This document shows, piece after piece, positions 14,465 to 21,610 of a stretch of 25,913 bases of DNA; the first letter of the stretch is position 1, and the number at the start of each line of letters is the position of its first letter. The position numbers were made by a program, and so were the translations under genes. Origin of the DNA: Acidobacteriota bacterium. GTDB taxonomy: Bacteria; Acidobacteriota; Vicinamibacteria; Vicinamibacterales; Vicinamibacteraceae. Location of the stretch: NCBI GenBank assembly GCA_023418055.1, contig JAEZDP010000343.1, positions 1-25,913 of the forward strand, written 5' to 3'. The notes under the pieces were generated by a model. The model was not told the DNA's origin. It worked only from the letters and a program-made list of their open reading frames with translations, and made no database searches.

Positions 14465-15526
14465 TCAGATGACCAGCTGCTTGAGACGAATCAGGTACGC
14501 GAGCACTTCGGCGACGGCCTCGAAGAGCTCGGCGGGAATGCGGTCGCCCACGTCGGCGCGGGCATAGATGGACCGGGCCAGGGGCGGGTTCTCGACGATG
14601 GGCACGCCGTGCTCGCGGGCGATGGCCCGGATGCGCAGCGCCACGTGATCGGCGCCCTTGGCGACGACCTCGGGCGCGGCTTGTCCGCGCTCGTACGAGA
14701 GCGCCACCGCGAAGTGCGTCGGGTTGGTGATGACGACCGTCGCAGTGGGCACCGCGGCCAGCATCCGCTTGCGCGTCATCTCGCGCTGCGTGCGCCGCAC
14801 CCGCGCCTTGATTTCGGGGCTGCCCTCGGCCAGCTTGTGGTCGTCCTTGACCTCCTGCTTGGTCATCTTGAGGCCCTTCAGATGACGCCACTTCTGCAGG
14901 CCGAGGTCGGCGCCCGCGAGCGCCAGCATCACGATGACCGCCCGCACGAGGAACGTGCGCACGTGCTCCCAGCCCATGACGGCAGCCGTGGCGGGATGCG
15001 ACAGCGACAGCGTCGACGCATCGGCAACGGCCGTCTGGATCGCCAGCCACGCCACCCAGCCGACGACCGTCGCGACCACCAGCGTCTTGACGAGGTCGAG
15101 GCCGGCCTTGCTCGGGGCCAGCTTCTTGAGGCCGTTGGCGGGGTTCAAACGGGTGAGGTCGAGGCGCAGGCCTTCGGTGGCGAGGTTGAAGCCGCCCTGC
15201 GCCTGCGTGGACACGGCGGTCGACACCAGCGCGCCGAGCGCGACGGGGCCCACGAGCCAGCCGATCTGCCACATGCCGTGAATCGCCAGGCCGACGACAT
15301 CGCCGGCGTTGATCGTGCGCAAGGGCGACTGCCCCATGCGGCTCAGCGCCTCCTGCATCGCGACGCCGAGACCCTGCATCATCGAGCTGCCCCACCACGC
15401 CAGCACGAGCAGCGCGACACCCAGATGCATCGCGTCGCCGAGGTCACGGCTGCGCGCCATCTGCCCGCGCCGCTTGGCGTCGGTGAGGCGCTTGTGTGTG
15501 GGCTTTTCGGTTTTTTCCGACGACAT
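14465..15526 (-). CDS. flhB: Export specificity switch protein FlhB
   Basis: FlhB (353 residues) closes the export gate and changes substrate class from hook to filament after contact with FliK. The start MSSEKTEKPTHKRLTDAKRRGQMARSRDL (in pieces) is the family N-terminus. Four membrane helices lie between about 30 and 210. The autocleavage motif NPTH is intact at residues 268-271, within TVVITNPTHFAVAL. The C-terminal fragment ends around IPAELFEAVAEVLAYLIRLK. It begins four bases after the fliR stop, which itself overlaps fliQ; this gives one unit from fliO to flhA. Confidence 0.98.
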   Translation of the reverse strand: MSSEKTEKPTHKRLTDAKRRGQMARSRDLGDAMHLGVALLVLAWWGSSMMQGLGVAMQEALSRMGQSPLRTINAGDVVGLAIHGMWQIGWLVGPVALGALVSTAVSTQAQGGFNLATEGLRLDLTRLNPANGLKKLAPSKAGLDLVKTLVVATVVGWVAWLAIQTAVADASTLSLSHPATAAVMGWEHVRTFLVRAVIVMLALAGADLGLQKWRHLKGLKMTKQEVKDDHKLAEGSPEIKARVRRTQREMTRKRMLAAVPTATVVITNPTHFAVALSYERGQAAPEVVAKGADHVALRIRAIAREHGVPIVENPPLARSIYARADVGDRIPAELFEAVAEVLAYLIRLKQLVI

Positions 15527-15530
15527 CGGC

Positions 15531-16286
15531 TCACCTGAACGCGGCCGCCGCCTGGGCGCCCAGCTGGAGGGCGCCCGGCAGCGCCCGCGAGAGAATCTCG
15601 GGCAGCACGCGGAGGGTCACGACCAGCACGAGCCAGCCGACCGTCAGCCGCACGGGCGCGGCGTTGACCATGAGGTTGAGCGTGGGCGCCACGCGGCCCA
15701 GCACGCCGAGGGCCACTTCGACGAGCAGCAGCGTGAGGACGAGCGGCAGCGCCAGCCGCACACCAAGGACGAACATCACGCCGAACATCCGCGCGACCGT
15801 CGTGCCGAGCGACTCGGCGATGCCGCCGTACCCGATGGGCAGCGCCTCGTAGGAGGCGGCCAGCGCGCGCAGGACGTCGTGGTGGGCGTTGCTCAGCAGG
15901 AACACGAAGACGGCCAGCGACCCGTACAGGGCCGCCAGCACGTTGTTGCGCACGCCGCTCTGCGGGTCCACGAGCGCGGCGTACGACAGCCCGAGCTGGA
16001 ACCCGGACAGGTACCCGCCCAGTTCCGCACCGGCAATCAGCAGGCGGATGGCCATGGCCAGCGCGAACCCGATGAACGCCTCGCGCAGCGCCACCATCGT
16101 GAGCACGCCGGTGTCGGTGATCCGTGGCACCTCGATCGCGGGCGCCAGCAGCACCGTCATCAGGACGATGAGCCCGATCTTGATGGGCGGCGGGGCGAAG
16201 GCGCTGCCAAACAGCGGCGTGGCCATCACCAGCATGCCCGGCCGCACGATGAGCAGCCCCAGCACCACCGCAGGCGTCTCGTTCAT
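15531..16286 (-). CDS. fliR: Export gate protein FliR
   Basis: FliR (251 residues) forms the export pore with FliP and FliQ. About six hydrophobic helices are visible, starting VVLGLLIVRPGMLVMATPLF. Family features are LREAFIGFALAMAIRLL, ELGGYLSGFQLGLSYAALVDP and the closing APTLNLMVNAAPVRLTVGW. The ATG at 16286 overlaps the fliQ stop (TGATG). The frame stays open 23 codons upstream, but that part lies inside fliQ and has no membrane character. Confidence 0.96.
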   Translation of the reverse strand: MNETPAVVLGLLIVRPGMLVMATPLFGSAFAPPPIKIGLIVLMTVLLAPAIEVPRITDTGVLTMVALREAFIGFALAMAIRLLIAGAELGGYLSGFQLGLSYAALVDPQSGVRNNVLAALYGSLAVFVFLLSNAHHDVLRALAASYEALPIGYGGIAESLGTTVARMFGVMFVLGVRLALPLVLTLLLVEVALGVLGRVAPTLNLMVNAAPVRLTVGWLVLVVTLRVLPEILSRALPGALQLGAQAAAAFR

Positions 16287-16555
16287 CAGCGGACCAGTTC
16301 GGGCAGCCGCGTGACCATCTGCCGCGCGAAGCCCGACATCAGCCGGAGCATCCACGGAAAGGTCAGCGCGAAGGTGAGGAAGATGGCCGCCGCCCGCGGG
16401 ATGAACGCAAGCACGTTGTCCTGGATGCTCGTGACGGTCTGGAAGATGCTGACGAGCACGCCGGCCACCAGTCCGGCCAGCAGCATGGGCAGGCTCACGA
16501 GGATGGCCAGTTCGATGGCCTGGCGCACGATTCCGACGACGAGGGCTTCAGGCAT
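16286..16555 (-). CDS. fliQ: Export gate protein FliQ
   Basis: FliQ (89 residues) has two membrane hairpin helices: VGIVRQAIELAILVSLPMLL with AGLVAGVLVSIFQTVTSIQD, and a second around AAAIFLTFALTFPWMLRLM. The sequence QTVTSIQDNVLAFIPR is a close match to the family core QAATQINExTLSFIPK. Size is standard. Twelve bases separate it from fliP, and its stop overlaps fliR. Confidence 0.97.
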   Translation of the reverse strand: MPEALVVGIVRQAIELAILVSLPMLLAGLVAGVLVSIFQTVTSIQDNVLAFIPRAAAIFLTFALTFPWMLRLMSGFARQMVTRLPELVR

Positions 16556-16567
16556 GGCGCGGGACGC

Positions 16568-17302
16568 TCAGAGAAAGCTCCGGACGAGCGAGGCGACCAG
16601 CAGATTCCAGCCGTCGATCATCACGAACAACATCACCTTGAAGGGCAGCGAGATCATCGCCGGCGGCAGTTGCAGCATGCCCATCGACAGCAAGGTCGTG
16701 GACACGACGAGGTCGATGAGCAGGAAGGGCACGAAGAGGTAGAACCCCATCTGGAACCCCGTCTTCAGCTCCGACAGGACGAAGGCCGGGATGACGACGC
16801 GCATCGGGAGGTCGTCGGGGCTCTCGGGGCGCTCGACCTTGCCGAGTTCCACGAACACCGCCAGGTCGGCTTCGCGCGTCTGCCGCAGCATGAACGCGCG
16901 GAGCGGCGGCGCTCCACGTTCCATCGCCTCGGTCACCGAGATCTCGCCCTCCAGCGCCGGCTGCACCGCCAGCGTGTTCAGCTGTTCGCCGACGGGCGCC
17001 ATGATGAACACCGTGAGGAAGAGCGCCAAGCCGATCAGGATCTGGTTGGAGGGCGCTTCCTGCGTGCCGAGCGCCTGCCTCAAGAAATGGAACACGATGA
17101 CGATTCGTGTGAACGAGGTCATCGTCATGAGGATGGCCGGCAGGAACGAGAGCAGCGTGAGCAGCAGGACAATCTGCAGCGGCGCTGAAATCGACCCCAC
17201 GCCTTCGATGGAGACCGATGCGCTCTCCTGGGCATGGGCCAGGTGAGGTGCGGCCAGCAGGCCGACGGCGACGAACACGAGGAGGAAGAGACGACGGCGC
17301 AT
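16568..17302 (-). CDS. fliP: Export gate protein FliP
   Basis: FliP (244 residues) is the main pore subunit of the export gate. It has the cleavable signal peptide typical of the flagellar family (LFLLVFVAVGLLAAPHLAHA, cleavage near 24). The core shows LLTLLSFLPAILMTMTSFTR, IVIVFHFLRQALGTQEAPSN and VIPAFVLSELKTGFQMGFYL, all strong FliP signatures, ending in SLPFKVMLFVMIDGWNLL. The start at 17302 follows the fliO stop by five bases. The frame is open far upstream through fliO, but the signal peptide fixes this ATG. Confidence 0.98.
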   Translation of the reverse strand: MRRRLFLLVFVAVGLLAAPHLAHAQESASVSIEGVGSISAPLQIVLLLTLLSFLPAILMTMTSFTRIVIVFHFLRQALGTQEAPSNQILIGLALFLTVFIMAPVGEQLNTLAVQPALEGEISVTEAMERGAPPLRAFMLRQTREADLAVFVELGKVERPESPDDLPMRVVIPAFVLSELKTGFQMGFYLFVPFLLIDLVVSTTLLSMGMLQLPPAMISLPFKVMLFVMIDGWNLLVASLVRSFL

Positions 17303-17307
17303 GACGT

Positions 17308-17664
17308 TCAGATCTCGGACGCTTCGTCGAGCTGCGCCTCGAGGGTGCTGTCGAACGACGGCGGCATGGGCGACAGTTCCGTCACGAGCGACACCTGCGC
17401 ACTCGTGACGCCAAGCAGCAGGCGCCGGCCCTCGACGCTCACCACCAGCAGCTGACGGCGATCGCCGAGCGGCACGGCCGTCTCCACCTGCACGAGACGC
17501 GGTCCTTTGTGCGTGAGCGCGTCGAGCCCGCCTCGGCGTACCAGCCACACGCAGAGGCCGAGCAGCCCGAACACCACGACCACGGCCAGCAACCCCCGCA
17601 GCAGGCCCGGCCCCTCGACGAGCGGCGGGCTGGTCACCTGGGCCAGCATCCACGGCATCCCCAT
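17308..17664 (-). CDS. fliO: Export apparatus scaffold protein FliO
   Basis: FliO (118 residues) assists assembly of the FliP pore. One membrane helix (about residues 22-43, LRGLLAVVVVFGLLGLCVWLV) is followed by the small cytoplasmic FliO domain. The fold pattern LVQVETAVPLGDRRQLLVVSVEGRRLLLGVTSAQVSLVTEL (seen in two pieces around 57-97) is characteristic. The ATG at 17664 overlaps the fliN stop as TGATG. A much longer open frame upstream runs inside fliN and is not supported. Confidence 0.92.
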   Translation of the reverse strand: MGMPWMLAQVTSPPLVEGPGLLRGLLAVVVVFGLLGLCVWLVRRGGLDALTHKGPRLVQVETAVPLGDRRQLLVVSVEGRRLLLGVTSAQVSLVTELSPMPPSFDSTLEAQLDEASEI

Positions 17665-17966
17665 CAGCGGCCATCCCCCGAGGGGCGCACCAGCTCGGTG
17701 AGCCGCAGCGAGACGGCATCGTCCATGATCACGACCTCGCCCCTGCCAAACGTCACGCCGTTGACCACGAGCGCCAGGTCGGCGCCGGCTGCCTGCTCGA
17801 GCTTCACGATGCTGCCCTTCTGCAGACCCATGCAGACGCGCAGGGTCATGTCGCCGCAGCCGAGGACGATGTCGACGTCGCACGCCACCGCGGCAAACGG
17901 CCGATACAGCGCCGGGAGCACCGGCACGACGTCAGAACTGGACGACGAAGTCTGAGAAGAGGACAT
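17664..17966 (-). CDS. fliN: Flagellar motor switch protein FliN
   Basis: FliN (100 residues) is a single SpoA domain with a short Ser-rich N-terminus. Core residues about 28-92 read CDVDIVLGCGDMTLRVCMGLQKGSIVKLEQAAGADLALVVNG (in two parts) and then TFGRGEVVIMDDAVSLRLTEL, the typical ring-forming pattern. It overlaps the end of fliL by 35 bases, which is more than other junctions here, so a GTG a dozen codons in is a possible alternative start. The second SpoA protein of the window is at 8857-9690. Confidence 0.9.
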   Translation of the reverse strand: MSSSQTSSSSSDVVPVLPALYRPFAAVACDVDIVLGCGDMTLRVCMGLQKGSIVKLEQAAGADLALVVNGVTFGRGEVVIMDDAVSLRLTELVRPSGDGR

Positions 17967-18465
17967 CGGTGATCTCGTGACCGACCGTGGCGGACACGCG
18001 CGTGGCGATGTCCTTCTTGAGCGCAGCCTTGCCGTCGGGCGTGACCAGCGTCTCGGACCGCTGGGTCGTCAACAGCTCGAGGACCGCGGAGCGGATGCGC
18101 GTCATGACGAGCGGGTCGTGCTCGAGTTCGGCGGCGGTGTCCGCGCCGGTGACGACAAGCTGCACCGTCACGCGCAGGAAGCGCGAGACGCCGGGGTCGG
18201 CCAGGTTGACGGTGAAGGTCGGCAGCGGGAGCAGGCTGCCGGGCGTGTCGGCGTGCGTCTCGGCGGGCGCGTCGCCGGCCGTGCCGCTGGCAGCGGCCAC
18301 GGCCTGCTGGCGCATCCACCAGTACCCGCCGCCGCCACCGGCGAGCAGGACGACCGCAATGATGACGAGGAGGCGCAGCTTCGAGCGCTTCGGAGGGGCG
18401 GCAGGAGCCGCAGCAGCTTCAGGGGTGCTCATGGGTTCAGGGGGGGCGGCTTCATGCCGCCACAC
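17932..18465 (-). CDS. fliL: Flagellar basal body protein FliL
   Basis: FliL is an inner-membrane protein next to the stators and the MS ring. A basic stretch (PPKRSKLR) precedes one membrane helix (LLVIIAVVLLAGGGGGYWWM). A linker and then the periplasmic FliL domain follow: LLPLPTFTVNLADPGVSRFL, VTVQLVVTG, RIRSAVLELLTTQRSETL and the closing GHEITDVLFSDFVVQF. Two starts are possible. GTG at 18465 is preceded by a purine-rich GGGGGAGGG but gives 11 extra residues of no family character. ATG at 18432 gives the usual N-terminus (166 residues) but lacks an obvious ribosome site. If the sigma-54-like element just upstream is real, the transcript would begin at about the GTG, favouring 18432. Confidence 0.9.
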   Translation of the reverse strand: MWRHEAAPPEPMSTPEAAAAPAAPPKRSKLRLLVIIAVVLLAGGGGGYWWMRQQAVAAASGTAGDAPAETHADTPGSLLPLPTFTVNLADPGVSRFLRVTVQLVVTGADTAAELEHDPLVMTRIRSAVLELLTTQRSETLVTPDGKAALKKDIATRVSATVGHEITDVLFSDFVVQF

Positions 18466-18478
18466 GCCCTCCCCCTAC

Positions 18479-18494
18479 AGCAAGGTCGATGCCG
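18479..18494 (-). promoter_or_regulatory. Candidate sigma-54 (-24/-12) promoter before fliL
   Basis: On the minus strand CGGCATC (18494-18488), four bases, then TTGCT (18483-18479) fits the sigma-54 consensus TGGCACG-N4-TTGCW. The invariant GG and GC are ten bases apart, and GGCA and TTGCT both match. It lies in the only sizeable gap in the middle of the cluster. In many bacteria hook-basal-body genes use sigma-54, but GG-N10-GC pairs arise easily in G+C-rich DNA, so this is a candidate only. Confidence 0.35.
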
Positions 18495-18499
18495 CTCCT

Positions 18500-18532
18500 C
18501 GTGTGCAGGAAAACGCGTCGTTTCCGCACACG
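18500..18532. repeat. Inverted repeat in the fliK-fliL gap (long stem)
   Basis: Left arm CGTGTGC (18500-18506) pairs with GCACACG (18526-18532). The inner part (18508-18515, 18519-18525) continues as GGAAAACG against CGTTTCC. The stem is about 14 base pairs with two bulged A residues and a three-base loop. It ends five bases upstream of the sigma-54-like element. No U-tract follows, so an intrinsic terminator is not clear; an operator or RNA structure is equally possible. Confidence 0.6.
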
Positions 18533-18552
18533 ACGGACGCACGCCGGCCGTG

Positions 18553-18570
18553 GCAGGCCGGATGGCCGCC
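18553..18570. repeat. Short G+C hairpin in the fliK-fliL gap
   Basis: GGC(A)GGCC at 18552-18559 pairs with GGCC(G)CC at 18564-18570 around a four-base loop GGAT. It is the second of three inverted repeats in the spacer and is short enough to be chance in this composition. Confidence 0.3.
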
Positions 18571-18583
18571 GGCCGGGCGACGG

Positions 18584-18605
18584 CCCTGACGTCCGGACGA
18601 CAGGG
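18584..18605. repeat. 22-base near-palindrome just after the fliK stop
   Basis: A perfect ten-base palindrome CGTCCGGACG (18590-18599) is flanked on each side by one mismatched base and then CCCTG / CAGGG. The whole 22 bases are symmetric but for that one mismatched pair. It starts five bases after the fliK stop codon on the minus strand. It may be a 3'-end hairpin of the fliK transcript or an operator. No T-run follows. Confidence 0.5.
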
Positions 18606-18610
18606 GCGGC

Positions 18611-20053
18611 CTAGACGACCACCTCGAAACGCGGCAGCGTGGTGTCTTCGTCGTCGTGACGGCGACGCGGCCCGTTCGGGCGCTGCCCCTGTGACTCGGC
18701 GTCACCCTGGCGACGCCGCTCGCCATCCGGCGTGACGACGAGTTCGTCGAGCGTGAGCCCGGCCGCTTCGAGCTGCTGCCGCAGCGTCTGCTGGTGGCTG
18801 ACGATCCACTCCTGCACCTGCGCCGACTCCGCGCGCACGACGGCCGTCACGGCCCCGCCGTCCACCTTGAGCGAGATGTTGACCGGCCCGAGGTGCTCGG
18901 GCCGCAGCAGGATGCGCGCCTCGCCCAGCCCGTTCTTCCACTGCAGGCGCAGGCTCTTGACCACCTGGTCGAGGACCACGTCGGCAGTCTCGGCCGAGGC
19001 CGTCGGGACGCCGTCCATGGGCGCTGGCGCAACGGGGTCGGCCTGCGGTCTCACCGGCAGGGGGGCTGCAGCGGTCACGAGCGGTTCAGCCGCGAGTGAC
19101 GACGCGTCGGCCTTCGTCAGGCTGGCGGGGTCCACGGTGGCGCCTGCTCCGTGTGGCGCCGCAGTGGTCGAAACGCCGGACGGCTCTGGTGGGCTGTCCA
19201 TTCGCGCGAGCGGCTCTGGTGGCGTGGCGTCGCCGGCATGGGTGGTGTTGGTAATGCCTCCCGGTCCAGCGGACGCGGCCGCTGTCGCCGCATGGGATGC
19301 AGCGGCCTGCGCCGCCCCACCAGCGGTGCCGGCGGCCACGGGGACATCCTGCCCGCCGGCGGCGACCGATTCCGGCAGGAGACCGTCCATGCCCGCGGCA
19401 TCGGGAGCGGCTTCGCCGTTCGACGCCGGGGGCGCCTCGAGGGCCGCCTCGGCCTTCGCTCCTGGCTCTGGACGCCCAGGGACAACCCTGCCTGCCAAGG
19501 CCGGATCGGCCGACATGACCTCGGGCCCGACGGTCGTCGGCTGGTCTCCTGTGGGCATGCTTCCCGAAGGGACGTCGGACCCGTCGGCGACGGCACCGCT
19601 CGCCGTTCCGGACGAAGCCAAGACGTCCACTCGGGGCGGGACCACGGCGACATCAGCTTGGTCGCCCTCCATCGTCACGATGTCGGCCAGGGTGACGGTC
19701 TCTGATGCCAGCTCGTCGCCGTCCTGCTCCTGTGCCTGCCGGTCGGTCGCCTGTTGTCCGGAGGTGAACAGGTTCCACAACCCCCCGGGCGACCACGACT
19801 CGGGTGCCGGCTGTGCCTCCGGCGCCGCGGTCGTGTCGGACCGTGCGGCCGTCGAGGCGTCCTCGGTGTCCGGGCCCTCGACCGCCGCGGCGTCGGCCGA
19901 CGATCCGGCGACGTCGCCATCCGACGCCTGCGTCGTGGCGGCGCCGAGGACGTCGGCAAACGAGGCCGCGCCGGCCTCGCCGTGTGAGCGGGTCCGCGCC
20001 GGCGGCCCCGTAGGCGGGGCCGCGGCAGGAGCCGGAGTGACGTGGGGCACCAT
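18611..20053 (-). CDS. fliK: Hook-length control protein FliK
   Basis: FliK (480 residues) measures hook length and triggers the FlhB specificity switch. The first 350 or so residues are low-complexity, rich in Ala, Pro, Gly, Asp and Ser, with no folded motif visible, as expected for the flexible ruler. The C-terminal domain (about 360-450) has the Flg_hook core: LRLQWKNGLGEARILLRPEH, LGPVNISLKVDGGAVTAVV, ESAQVQEWIVSHQQTLRQQL and AAGLTLDELVV. A polar tail (GQRPNGPRRRHDDED) closes the protein. Here it follows flgE by six bases; in many genomes fliK precedes flgD-flgE. Confidence 0.92.
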   Translation of the reverse strand: MVPHVTPAPAAAPPTGPPARTRSHGEAGAASFADVLGAATTQASDGDVAGSSADAAAVEGPDTEDASTAARSDTTAAPEAQPAPESWSPGGLWNLFTSGQQATDRQAQEQDGDELASETVTLADIVTMEGDQADVAVVPPRVDVLASSGTASGAVADGSDVPSGSMPTGDQPTTVGPEVMSADPALAGRVVPGRPEPGAKAEAALEAPPASNGEAAPDAAGMDGLLPESVAAGGQDVPVAAGTAGGAAQAAASHAATAAASAGPGGITNTTHAGDATPPEPLARMDSPPEPSGVSTTAAPHGAGATVDPASLTKADASSLAAEPLVTAAAPLPVRPQADPVAPAPMDGVPTASAETADVVLDQVVKSLRLQWKNGLGEARILLRPEHLGPVNISLKVDGGAVTAVVRAESAQVQEWIVSHQQTLRQQLEAAGLTLDELVVTPDGERRRQGDAESQGQRPNGPRRRHDDEDTTLPRFEVVV

Positions 20054-20059
20054 GGCGGC

Positions 20060-21319
20060 TTATCGCTTGAGCGACAGCGTCTCGACGAGAATCTCGTCCG
20101 ACACCGTGATGGTGCGCGAGTTGGCCTGATAGCCGCGCTGCGCCAGGATCATCTGCGTGAATTCCTGCGCGATGTCCACGTTGGACTGCTCGATGGCGCT
20201 GCCGATCAGGGTGCCGCGGCCCCCGGTGCCGGCGATGCCGATGTTGGCGATGCCCGCCGCCTGGCTTTCGCCGTAGCGGTTCGCGCCCATCTTCATCAGG
20301 CCCTTCGGGTTGTTGAAGTTGGCAAGGGCCAGCTGTCCGACCGCCACCGACTGTCCCGCACCGAAGGTCGCGACGATGCGCCCGTCGGCGTCGATGCCGA
20401 TGTTGTCGATCTGCCCGGCAGCTGCGCCGTTCTGCGTGATCGTCGAGGTCTCGGATGCCGAGGCGAAGCTCGTCAGCGATGGCTTGTCGGCCGGCGGCGG
20501 CGTGATGTCCCACACGATGTCGTTGCCCGCGGCGCCGTTGGCCCAGGCGGCCGGTCCGACGAGCACCACATCGGCATTCGGCACGGTGAGCTGCCCGTTG
20601 CCGTCGAAGGTCAACGCGCCGGTGCCCAGCACGAACTCGCCGGCACCGCCGTCGATGTCAGCCTGGGGGACGGTGGCGGTGTAGGTCCACTGCCCCACGG
20701 CCGTCCGCTCGAAGTTGATGCTGATCGTGTGCGGGCTGCCGAGGGCGTCGTAGATCTTGACCGGCGTCGTGAAGTTCGGCGCGCCGTTGACGGGGGCGTT
20801 CGCGTCGAGGTTGATCTGCGCGCGCACGTTTGTCGTCGCCACGGGGGCTCGCAGCACACCCGGTGGCACCGTGATGTCGGTGGGTGCTCCGGTCGCCATC
20901 ACCTGCCCGGTCAGCGGGTCGACCTGCGTGTAGCCCTGCACGCGCAGCCCGTCGGGGGTCACCAGTTCGCCATCGGCGTTGAAGCTGAAGTTGCCCGCCC
21001 GGGTGTACGACAGCCCGTCGTCGCTGCGGACGACGAAGAAGCCGTTCCCCTGAATCGCGACGTTGGTGGCTTCACGGGTGTTCTCGATGGCGCCCTGGCT
21101 GAACACCGGCGAGATCGAGCCGGTGACGACGCCGAGGCCCACCTGCATCGGGTTGATGCTGGTGCCGCCCACCGTCTGGCTGACGAGATCGGCAAAGCTG
21201 ACCGCGCTGGTCTTGTAGCCAATCGTGTTGATGTTGGCGAGGTTGTTGCCGATGACGCTCAGGTAGGTCGAGTTGGCGTTCAACCCCGAGAGTCCTGCCG
21301 AAAAGGAACCGACGGCCAT
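20060..21319 (-). CDS. flgE: Flagellar hook protein FlgE
   Basis: FlgE (419 residues) is the hook subunit. The N-terminus MAVGSFSAGLSGLNANSTYL and then VIGNNLANINTIGYKTS is the D0 signature. Residues about 75-100 hold IENTREATNVAIQGNGFFVV of the Flg_bbr domain. The middle (about 150-290) is a beta-rich FlgE D2 domain (VKIYDALGSPHTISINFERT). The C-terminus is GTLIGSAIEQSNVDIAQEFT, MILAQRGYQANSRTI and VETLSLKR. Size distinguishes it from FlgG. It starts three bases after flgD, its capping protein. Confidence 0.96.
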   Translation of the reverse strand: MAVGSFSAGLSGLNANSTYLSVIGNNLANINTIGYKTSAVSFADLVSQTVGGTSINPMQVGLGVVTGSISPVFSQGAIENTREATNVAIQGNGFFVVRSDDGLSYTRAGNFSFNADGELVTPDGLRVQGYTQVDPLTGQVMATGAPTDITVPPGVLRAPVATTNVRAQINLDANAPVNGAPNFTTPVKIYDALGSPHTISINFERTAVGQWTYTATVPQADIDGGAGEFVLGTGALTFDGNGQLTVPNADVVLVGPAAWANGAAGNDIVWDITPPPADKPSLTSFASASETSTITQNGAAAGQIDNIGIDADGRIVATFGAGQSVAVGQLALANFNNPKGLMKMGANRYGESQAAGIANIGIAGTGGRGTLIGSAIEQSNVDIAQEFTQMILAQRGYQANSRTITVSDEILVETLSLKR

Positions 21320-21322
21320 GAG

Positions 21323-21610
21323 TTACTGTCCTCCGTTGTCGGGGCTGTCGCCCGGTGTCTGTGGTGCGGTCAGCAGGGCGCCGAGCGCGTCGAGTTTGGT
21401 CGAGATCTCCGTCAGCTTCTCGAGGGAGCTGAAGGTGGCCAGCTGGGCGATGAACTCGCCGTTGTCCTGCGGCTTGGTCGGGTCCTGATTCTGCAGCTGG
21501 GCCACCAGCAGCTTCAGGAACGCGTCCTGGCCGATGTTCTTCGTGCCGTTGGGCAACGCGTCGGGGATGGATGTCGCGGCAGTGGTCTGCCCGATGGCGG
21601 ATGTGCTCAC
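21323..21610 (-). CDS. flgD: Minimal hook-capping protein FlgD
   Basis: FlgD caps the growing hook and lets FlgE polymerise. This copy is only 95 residues. Residues 27-70 hold the conserved N-terminal FlgD core: GQDAFLKLLVAQLQNQDPTK and then EFIAQLATFSSLEKLTEI. Nothing follows except a Pro/Gly-rich tail. The Tudor-like and FnIII-like domains of the usual 220-230-residue protein are absent, and no downstream frame in the window supplies them: flgE begins three bases later. The start is GTG at 21610, overlapping the fliJ stop as GTGA. Short FlgD proteins exist in some lineages, so it may be functional. Confidence 0.9.
   Translation of the reverse strand: MSTSAIGQTTAATSIPDALPNGTKNIGQDAFLKLLVAQLQNQDPTKPQDNGEFIAQLATFSSLEKLTEISTKLDALGALLTAPQTPGDSPDNGGQ

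Noticed and set aside
12409..14472. 687-codon open frame on the plus strand, antisense to flhA
   Set aside because: It mirrors flhA, whose family motifs are clear. Its product is rich in His, Arg, Asp and Glu runs and shows no domain. G+C-rich coding DNA often leaves the opposite strand open.
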